Source: Cristatella mucedo (taxonomy: Eukaryota; Bryozoa; Phylactolaemata; Cristatellidae). From it: 13,500 nt of DNA. Positions 8,301-13,500 of this stretch are shown here, piece by piece. Position 1 is the stretch's first letter, and the number at the start of each line of letters is the position of its first letter. The translations under genes and the position numbers were made by a program. The stretch covers positions 346,501 to 360,000 of the forward strand of contig WPIO01000100.1 of the NCBI GenBank assembly GCA_009760855.2. Direction: 5' to 3'. The notes under the pieces are model-generated. The model searched no databases, was not told where the DNA came from, and saw nothing but the letters and a program-made list of their open reading frames with translations.

Positions 8301-9180
8301 ATCGTCCTCGTTTTTCAGAAGTGTTGTTTGACCTGTGGTTCTTCTCGTTGCTGCTACCGAGCTCCTTGAAAAAGGTAAAGGGGCGTTAGAATGATGGTGT
8401 GTGGTAAAATCGCATGCTTGCTCGTTTACTGTTCGTTCATTCCCGATCTGCACTTGTAAAAAGTAAATCCATAAATCATTGGCTATATTAAACATCAGAC
8501 CTGCAGCTTAGACTCCAATCCAACGAGGCTCCTACTGATATTGATGTCTTGGTGCCTTACCAAGGCTTTCAGCATCTGCCCGATCTGTGCAATGTGTGCA
8601 CCAGACGTGCTCCATTGCACGCTTGTACTCATATCGTACCTGTTAGACCTTTGTGGCCCTCAAAGTATGCGATATATAGGTCGTTTTTATGCACACTAAA
8701 GATGCAAATCGTATCTGCTTTAATTAATCTCTTCGGCTAGTCATGTCCCTATTGATTCAGCTGTGCCCTCTCTTCTCTAAAGTGGATGGAGCAGTTGGCA
8801 GTTAGCCAGACTCATGTCATGTAATTCGTGTCATGTAATTCGTGCAGCTCTCGCATAGACCCGAATCACCCAAGCGGCTTGCATGGAGTTCACCAGCAAA
8901 GTAGGACTAGCTTGCTTCTTGCCATATCGTTCCCTTCTACTCGGTACACGGTTGCTAGACCGTTAAAGCAGAGGCAAGCGTGACCGTGGTTTCATAAGTA
9001 CTGGCCTATCCTCCGGCATGCAACAGTCATGCTTAACGATGCTTATCCATGCATGGCCTGGCAGCCGACTGACTTGCCTGCTATTTGCATGTTGCCGTTT
9101 GTGAGCAGAGCTGGCGTTGACGTTTCCTCGGATAGATGGACAAGGCGTAAGCTTTCTTCTTTTGCTAAAGCAATCTACCG
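8301..9180. other. Intronic DNA; one 14-bp tandem duplication
   Basis: TCATGTAATTCGTG is duplicated head to tail at 8817-8844. No exon or transposon signature was recognised, including in the + frame at 8549-8740. Confidence 0.4.
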
Positions 9181-9197
9181 TTTGTGCATTGCAGCAG
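9181..9197 (+). promoter_or_regulatory. Tandem (NAGNAG) 3' splice acceptor of the par-3 exon
   Basis: The intron ends ...GCATTGCAGCAG before AAG GAC. Cutting after either AG (9194 or 9197) keeps the frame, so the two products differ by one Gln at the exon start. A pyrimidine-rich stretch (CTTTCTTCTTTTG, about 9152-9164) lies upstream. NAGNAG acceptors are known to give one-residue isoforms. Which AG is used here cannot be told from sequence; the 9197 AG is chosen for the exon call because Lys aligns with the family. Confidence 0.6.
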
Positions 9198-9299
9198 AAG
9201 GACACTGACGTCAGGGTTATTGTGCTGAAGAGCCTGCGTGATGGTGGCATACTCGATATTGACGATCTTCTTTCCGACGTTGTGGACGACAGAGATCAG
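9198..9299 (+). CDS. Internal exon of a Par-3/Bazooka (PARD3) polarity scaffold, N-terminal CR1 domain
   Basis: Par-3 is the scaffold of the Par-3/Par-6/aPKC apical polarity complex. Its N-terminal CR1 domain, a PB1-like fold, drives head-to-tail self-association at the cell cortex. This exon reads 34 codons in phase 0, starting KDTDVRVIVLK and containing the block GGILDIDDLLSDV followed by VDDRDQ. By memory, vertebrate PARD3 has GGILDLDDILCDV followed by ADDKDR at residues 56-74, and the exon start aligns with about Lys40. The Asp pair corresponds to about Asp70-Asp71, in the acidic face needed for polymerisation. The acceptor is ...TTTGTGCATTGCAGCAG and the donor is CAG|GTACCG, so the splice sites bound the similarity exactly. 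The upstream frame stays open back to an ATG at 9117, but that part resembles no Par-3 sequence and includes the intron end. The rest of CR1, the PDZ domains and the aPKC-binding region are not in the window. Similarity is seen; function is inferred from the family. Confidence 0.85.
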
Positions 9300-9305
9300 G
9301 TACCG
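9300..9305 (+). promoter_or_regulatory. 5' splice donor of the par-3 exon
   Basis: CAG|GTACCG fits the exon side of the consensus perfectly and the intron side moderately (GTA, then non-consensus CCG). Similarity to Par-3 stops exactly here: the family continues with a hydrophobic stretch (LVAVFDE-like), whereas reading through gives VPKTGQQQ. Confidence 0.75.
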
Positions 9306-10400
9306 AAAACAGGGCAGCAGCAGTCTCAGCAGAAGTCTGGCTGAGAAGCTTGGCAGTTGTGTGGTGCTTGTGGTGATTACTTTAAGGGTTGAGCAGCGGC
9401 CTTCTTTGAGGATGGAAGGTTTATGAGAGCACCCATTTTCGGTGGAAGGTGGCAGATTTTAATGTATATTACTTCTTTGCAGTCAGTTTCACCGAGTGTA
9501 GTGGATGTTAACTTATCTACTCTACCAGTGTAACTTTGGGCACGGACCACAGGACACTGATCTATATCGAGAATGAAAATTACGAGAGAATGAAAAACCA
9601 TGTGGTGCTCGATCACCGTGTGGTTCTAGAATGACTAAATTCCTTCACTATTTGCATTCCCTTAGTAAAACAGAGGCCATTTTCACAGAGCCCGCGCAGA
9701 GCAGCATTTAATTTGCAATCGATGGTTCTCATGAAACAAGGCACAACGTGAACAAAATGCTTGGGTTTAAGGAAATAGGGCAACATTGAGACAATCAGAA
9801 AGCAAAGAGACTCTAGATCGGCAGCTGTAGCAAAGCCGGCTTTCGGTGCTTAAGAAGCCTATACATTAGTACTATTGTCTGTGGCTGCGACACAGGATCG
9901 CATTCTTTTAAAAATAAAGGCACATGGTTTATTTTCTTGACTCTTTAGAGATCGTTGGGACTGTGACCTCCACCGTAAGCTTTATTGTCAACGAAACACT
10001 TGCTAGTTGGGTTCATGCTTCGATCTCAAAATTACAAACTGGCCCTTCTCTTTGTTTGGACAAGTGAAATTGTTCTGCTGCATATCTGGGAATCAGAACT
10101 GATTTTTAACGCCGACCACTACCATCTGTTTCTGAGATCTTCGCTACCATTGAGCTGAGACCCCTTCGGTCTCACTACAGACAGAATGGCCTCATACTGC
10201 ACAAGGATGTGATCAGAATGTCGGTCACGGTCAGCAGCAGCCAATGCCACTTTAGCACACTAGCAGTTGCCCCTTTATCATGCTCGAACTTGATGGCTTG
10301 CTCTCTTTCACTCTCTGCTATTCACTGAAGTGTCGCTGAACGACTCTGCCGCTGCTCAGACTCAGCTGCTGCTGCTGCAGCCTCTAAGCATGCATTCTAC
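9306..10400. other. Intronic DNA without recognised genes
   Basis: Short frames on both strands lack family features. A hairpin at 10156-10174 has arms TGAGACC and GGTCTCA. A GCTGCTGCTGCTGCAG run lies at 10365-10380. Confidence 0.35.
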
Positions 10401-10441
10401 CTAACTAAACTCACGACTCTCTCTTTCTCTCTCTCCCCTAG
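10401..10441 (+). promoter_or_regulatory. Strong orphan 3' splice site (branch point, pyrimidine tract, TAG)
   Basis: CTAACTAAAC (10401-10410) matches the branch-point consensus. It is followed by an almost unbroken pyrimidine run from about 10418 and CCCCTAG ending at 10441, all with normal spacing. The sequence after it does not resemble Par-3. In the phase left by the 9299 donor it gives 15 codons and then TAA. It may be a cryptic or alternative acceptor, or a CT microsatellite that looks like one. Confidence 0.4.
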
Positions 10442-10618
10442 TCTTGCCTGCAGAGTCATGTCCAATCTGAACGATTGGTTCTAAGCTAATGGGAAATCAA
10501 AAGCAGTCTCGTTTTTTTTAGTCTCTTGGTGGCTGTCTGCAGTTACAGTGAAGTACCCCATGCCTTAGCCACAATTGCACAGGTGCAGAAGAAGCCTCGC
10601 TCGAATCAGTTGCCAGTT

Positions 10619-10801
10619 GCCTCTGCATGTGTACGTAGCTTCTGAATGTGGACGTAACTCCGGCATGTAGACGCTGCAAGTAAATGTAGCTGCTGCAAGT
10701 AGACATTGCTTCTGCATGCGGACATCGCTTCTGCATGTGGAAGCAGCTTCTGCATGTGACATTGCTTCTGCATGCGGACACAGCTGCCTGTGGATGAGGG
10801 A
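10619..10801. repeat. Degenerate 19-bp minisatellite, about nine to ten copies
   Basis: Units are of the form GCTTCTGCATGCGGACATC. The cleanest copies are 10708-10726, 10727-10745, 10746-10763 (18 bases) and 10764-10782. More diverged copies start at 10619, 10638, 10657 and 10676, a 13-base truncated unit starts at 10695, and a weak one starts at 10783. Three overlapping minus-strand frames with His-Ala-Glu-Ala and Met-Gln-Lys repeats are translations of this array. No splice or start context makes them genes. Confidence 0.85.
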
Positions 10802-11295
10802 CCGCATGCAGAGCAATTCATCTATTGGTCTGCATGCACAAGCTTGGCTCGTATGCAGATGCTTTCGAGCTGCATTCCTAGCCCGGGAGGGAGGGGGTGA
10901 GGCAAACGAGGCAGAGGCAGATGCAGGCCTTGAACATCTGCTGCCTTTCCTTGCCTAGTCTTGGCAACTCATTTACTGCACAGCTTGCCACGACATTTAA
11001 TGAAAGACAACAGCACTTGGATTGTGCACCATGCGCATGGGCTGGGTGCCACTGCCCTGAGCAGTTTGTTTTGCTAGTGTAGTTTTTGCTACGTTTTTTG
11101 TTCATTTGTCAACGTCCACAAGCTGCGTCATCACCATCGATGTTTATTTTACTTGATTGATGATAGTGCCGACCGGTGACTAGAGCGCTCACAATTTCAT
11201 CGTCGACCCCCGGTAAGTGCTGTCTAGCAGAGTCCAGGCGATTCCCACATGCTGAACCGCATATCGATCTACCGAGAAAGTGCAAGCTGCAAATC
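10802..11295. other. Intronic DNA without recognised genes
   Basis: A consensus-like donor CCG|GTAAGT lies at 11213 with no recognisable exon before it. Short frames on both strands are unassigned. Confidence 0.35.
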
Positions 11296-11315
11296 GCAGC
11301 AGCAGCAGCAGCAGC
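11296..11315. repeat. Short GCA trinucleotide repeat
   Basis: About 6.7 pure GCA units; read on + they give the Ala run in the chance frame at 11176-11442. Confidence 0.9.
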
Positions 11316-12070
11316 TCATCAGGCTTGGCCGGCCTTTTGTCTTGTGCAGCTCGAAGCAGAGACCCCTCGTGACTTCCAGGAAGTCGTGATTCCCCAATTT
11401 TTTTCGATGCCGGAAGGGCAGGCGTTGGTGTTGGGCAGTTAGCATGCACTCCTCTGGCGCGAAGGTGAGCGATTTGACAATTGCCCCATTTCAGTGGTCA
11501 ACCTAAGCTGAGCCCAATATGCCCCAGGCCCAGATCTTTGGCAAGGTTGCTGCCTGCCATTCCAGTGAGTAATGAATGCTGGACAATTGCCGTATGTGAC
11601 ATTCCATGCACAGCCAGTCAGTGACGCTATAACAATGCTGCCTCCAATGCTACCTCGTTACCTTTGTCACTTTTGTTCAGCTGCCTTCTGATGTCCCCCG
11701 AGCTGAGTCGAGCCAGAAGTGTGAACTGGTGTGTCACGGCTTTGCCAGCCGTACACCCTTGTTTTGTCGAGATTCGGTTTGCCGGGTCGTTAAATTTTGT
11801 CATTGCAGACCAATTGGCGCTGCTCCAAAACACTGCCTGGAAGCGCTGCCCCACAGTGCTGCCTCTGCTACAGCTGCTTCGGCTGCTGGCTGCACTGTGC
11901 AGCCGAACTGCTCTGAAGTACTCTCGCGAAATGGCAACGTACACAGCGCAAAATTCATCCTTACAATTTCCTTTGGCGATTCTCCGGTCACAAATTGGGC
12001 TTCCTAATCCTATTAGCGAGTGATTATTAATCAACAATTCTCGGCTAGTGCTCAGCAGGAGTAGCTGCAG
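11316..12070. other. Unassigned DNA with overlapping open frames on both strands
   Basis: A + frame (11664-12023, 119 codons) and a minus frame (11627-12223, 198 codons) overlap. The minus frame is partly made long by the TATG microsatellite. Neither shows a domain I recognise. An acceptor-like TTTTGTCATTGCAG ends at 11810 but no coding similarity follows. Probably non-coding or an unrecognised old repeat. Confidence 0.3.
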
Positions 12071-12123
12071 AATATGTATATGTATATATACATATGTATG
12101 TATGTATGTATGTATATATATAC

Positions 12124-12154
<31 letters not shown>

Positions 12155-12163
12155 TGTATACAG

Positions 12164-12201
<38 letters not shown>

Positions 12202-12234
12202 ATATGTATACACATACATACATATATGTAATTC
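12071..12234. repeat. Compound TATG / TA / TG microsatellite (tail of the SINE)
   Basis: Blocks of TATG units, TA runs and a TG run alternate. A segment of about 30 bases (TA run, CATA, then four or more TATG units) is present twice, starting near 12083 and 12113. On the minus strand this array directly follows the SINE 3' end, so it probably arose from the SINE tail. The minus-strand Tyr/Ile/His-Thr frames across it are products of the repeat. Confidence 0.9.
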
Positions 12235-12363
12235 ATTTGTATAGCTCCCTAAGAAAACATAATCTCTATTCAGGCACGGCACCTATGCCTCGGGGCTCGA
12301 ACTCACGGCCTCGGCCAGACCTTGGTCGGGGCCAGCACCTTAACCGGTGGACCAGACCGAGGC
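12235..12363 (-). mobile_element. tRNA-derived SINE
   Basis: On the minus strand the head is tRNA-like over 77 bases (12363-12287). It opens with GCCTCGG and closes with its complement CCGAGGC, like an acceptor stem. An A box TGGTCCACCGG (12354-12344) lies within a TGG...GGTTAAGG...GCTGG context like tRNA-Leu-type heads. A B box GAGTTCGAGCC starts at 12304, about 50 bases downstream. No proper T stem or anticodon stem forms, so it is not a working tRNA gene. A short body follows, then GGGAGCTATACAAATG with ATTAC, then the TATG-rich tail. The 3' end is nearly the same as that of the LINE relic at 5254-5270. No target-site duplication was found. Confidence 0.7.
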
Positions 12364-12539
12364 TCCACCAGCCAGTGACCCAGTGCACTTCGGCAGGGTC
12401 AAAAGAAAGGAGGGGTCAACTCAGACCTACTATGCCTCCATTGCCCAAAGCAGGCAGCGTCCTAGCTACTGCCCCATTGACGAACTGACAGAACTCGAGC
12501 ATCCTCGAGGAGCATTCATATCATAACACATCACTGTCA
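12364..12539. other. Short unassigned flank of the SINE
   Basis: Nothing recognised beyond a pair of CTCGAG sites near 12495-12510. Confidence 0.3.
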
Positions 12540-13165
12540 CTGCACTGTAGTGTTGCTGATCTCTCTCGTGCCGCCCCCTCGGCTAGCTGTTGCGCCAGTG
12601 ACCCCTGCCTGCACCTTAATGCTTACGACGCCGATGAGTGCTTTTGTGTTTTCCAGTTTACTCTCGGCTAGCTGCTCCACACGTGGACTCGCTGCGTCTA
12701 TTCTAGCAGTAGCGACTGCCAGTCTTCTCGTGTGCCGCTCCAGGCCGGCCGCCATATGCAGCTGTGCCGCTTTGGCACGTCGAGCAATGCCCGGTGCAGT
12801 GGGCACGCTGGCTGGCATGCTGCCATGACTGCCACCGCTGTCATGACACTGCCGCCCATGCTCTCGGCGGCGGGCACGCCCATGCCTGCTTGCCCACGCA
12901 CGCCCACCTTCAAACTGTCGAGCCTTCGCTGCTCGCTCCACCCGCCGAGTGTTTGCCACTCGCCCAGGGCTCTGTGTCACCGAAGCGGCCGCGCGGCACG
13001 TCGGCGTGGGTCCTCGGCTTCTCACTGGACTCCTCGGCTTGCCAGGAGGACCGGCTCTGCAGAGCCGCCAGGGCAAGGCTGAATCTGCTAGCACAGCAGC
13101 GGCTATTGTTTGACATACACGCCGGCATGCATGCTTATCAAGTGCTACTCCGGTGGCCGCGGTGA
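12540..13165. other. GC- and CpG-rich block with unrecognised open frames
   Basis: This block is far richer in G+C and CpG than the rest of the window; I count 25 CpG in 12841-13080. Long frames exist on both strands, as expected where stop codons are rare. The longest (minus, 13094-12537, 185 codons) is Arg/Ala-rich and ends with a weakly helical stretch (ATARIDAASPRVEQLAESK) of no family I recognise. Possible readings are a CpG island acting as an internal promoter, a GC-rich transposon fragment, or an unrecognised exon. Confidence 0.4.
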
Positions 13166-13201
13166 GATCTGCTGTGGAGATCCCTGCAGCAGCAGGCAGT
13201 C

Positions 13202-13214
13202 GGGGGGGGGGGGG
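13202..13214. repeat. Poly-G run (13 G)
   Basis: Thirteen consecutive G on +. Such runs can form G-quadruplexes and are prone to length errors in assembly. Confidence 0.9.
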
Positions 13215-13402
13215 CCTGGCTGGTATTGGCAGCTCGAGGTGATGACCGAAGCTTTAAGCCCACAGGTCAGTCAGGCAGCTTGGCTGCTGTCTAGCCCAGC
13301 CTGTAGACAGATAAAGGCTCCACTATGGCCTGGCCAAGCGCTCCGGCCAATGATAAGATGTGCTGCCTCTGGTTGTTTTGATGGTGGCCGGTAGTGGTGG
13401 TT

Positions 13403-13412
13403 GGGGGGGGGG
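13403..13412. repeat. Poly-G run (10 G) in G-rich context
   Basis: Ten G flanked by GGTGGCCGG, GGTGG and GGATGGG, giving several G-tracts within about 45 bases. Confidence 0.85.
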
Positions 13413-13457
13413 TTGGATGGGCTGGTATCTGCCGACTTCTTCCTCTCGCCTGCGAAG

Positions 13458-13460
<3 letters not shown>

Positions 13461-13490
<30 letters not shown>
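13461..13490. repeat. AGC trinucleotide repeat, 10 units
   Basis: Ten pure AGC units, followed by GGTGGCAGCA at the window edge, so the array may continue. No coding context was identified. Confidence 0.95.
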
Positions 13491-13491
<1 letters not shown>

Positions 13492-13500
13492 GTGGCAGCA

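Larger units (their letters stand above)
1..9197 (+). other. Presumed upstream intron of the par-3 gene (partial)
   Basis: No exon was recognised between the window start and the par-3 exon. The segment holds only transposon relics, simple repeats and unique-looking DNA. The first CR1 residues (a conserved MKVTVCFG-like start in other animals) are not seen in any frame, so their exon should lie further upstream. Calling all of this one intron is inference; a nested or antisense gene without recognisable domains cannot be excluded. Confidence 0.5.
9300..13500 (+). other. Presumed downstream intron of the par-3 gene (partial)
   Basis: The next Par-3 segment (a FDE-type motif after CR1, then the PDZ domains) was sought in the open frames and not found. 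The segment contains an orphan 3' splice site at 10441, a minisatellite, a SINE and a CpG-rich block. The intron call is inferred from the donor at 9300. Confidence 0.45.

Noticed and set aside
8093-8495. Several open frames encoding Arg-Glu, Ser-Leu or Cys-Leu-Ser repeats
   Set aside because: All are translations of the AG/GACA microsatellite in different frames; no unique coding flank or splice context.
10518-10821. Three minus-strand frames with repeated HAEAM-like units, suggesting a repeat protein
   Set aside because: They are the 19-bp minisatellite read in three frames. The period is not a multiple of three, so no repeat protein would be maintained.
10850-10881. YADD-like RT motif (SYADAFELHS) in a + frame
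   Set aside because: The second catalytic Asp is absent, the frame stops at once, and no neighbouring RT blocks are present.
11203-11220. 5' splice donor CCG|GTAAGT
   Set aside because: Good consensus, but no open frame with recognisable coding content or paired acceptor upstream.
12287-12363. Functional tRNA gene
   Set aside because: It has A and B boxes and a 7-bp acceptor-like stem, but no T stem or anticodon stem can be drawn and a LINE-type tail follows, so it is a SINE head.
11627-12488. Frames of 198 and 146 codons across the TATG array
   Set aside because: Length comes from the stop-poor microsatellite (Tyr/Ile/His/Thr/Cys/Val runs) and SINE sequence; no domain outside it.
12537-13094. 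185-codon minus-strand gene
   Set aside because: GC-rich DNA yields long frames on both strands here; Arg/Ala-rich composition and no domain. Kept only as a compositional block.

Overview
This is a stretch of nuclear DNA from an animal, most likely a bilaterian invertebrate; the sequence does not fix the species. It has no bacterial gene organisation. It holds long AT-mixed non-coding sequence, many microsatellites, relics of CR1/L2-type LINEs, a tRNA-derived SINE, a pogo/Tigger-like MITE, and one short exon with clean splice sites. Most open frames in the window are chance frames or run through simple repeats.

The one cellular coding segment I recognise is a phase-0 exon on the + strand at about 9198-9299 (34 codons). 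It encodes part of the N-terminal self-association domain (CR1, PB1-like) of a Par-3/Bazooka/PARD3 cell-polarity scaffold. It starts at a CAGCAG tandem acceptor and ends at CAG|GTACCG. No neighbouring par-3 exon is recognisable, so the window appears to be this exon inside two very long introns (at least about 9.2 kb upstream and 4.2 kb downstream, both running off the window).

Layout. 1-670: unique-looking intronic DNA. 673-957: degenerate CT-rich tract. 958-2190: nothing recognisable. 2191-2322: two minus-strand LINE/SINE-type 3' tails. 3007-3070: nested fold-back. 3890-4140: CpG-rich patch. 4514-4579: 23-bp tandem repeat. 4855-4900: 46-bp near-perfect palindrome. 4999-5235: CT-rich minisatellite and TG-rich tract. 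5241-5688: minus-strand LINE relic. 6858-7752: plus-strand LINE relic with a MITE (7147-7320) inserted and most of the RT core missing. 8149-8300: compound AG/GACA microsatellite. 9198-9299: par-3 exon. 10401-10441: strong orphan 3' splice site. 10619-10801: 19-bp minisatellite. 11296-11315: short GCA repeat. 12071-12363: minus-strand tRNA-SINE with a microsatellite tail. 12540-13165: GC- and CpG-rich block. 13202-13490: poly-G runs and an AGC repeat.

The transposon relics fit together. The 3' end of the SINE is nearly the same as the 3' end of the minus-strand LINE relic, which suggests a SINE mobilised by a LINE of this family. I found no convincing undescribed protein system. The most useful leads are this SINE/LINE pairing, the nested LINE/MITE locus, and the NAGNAG acceptor on the par-3 exon.
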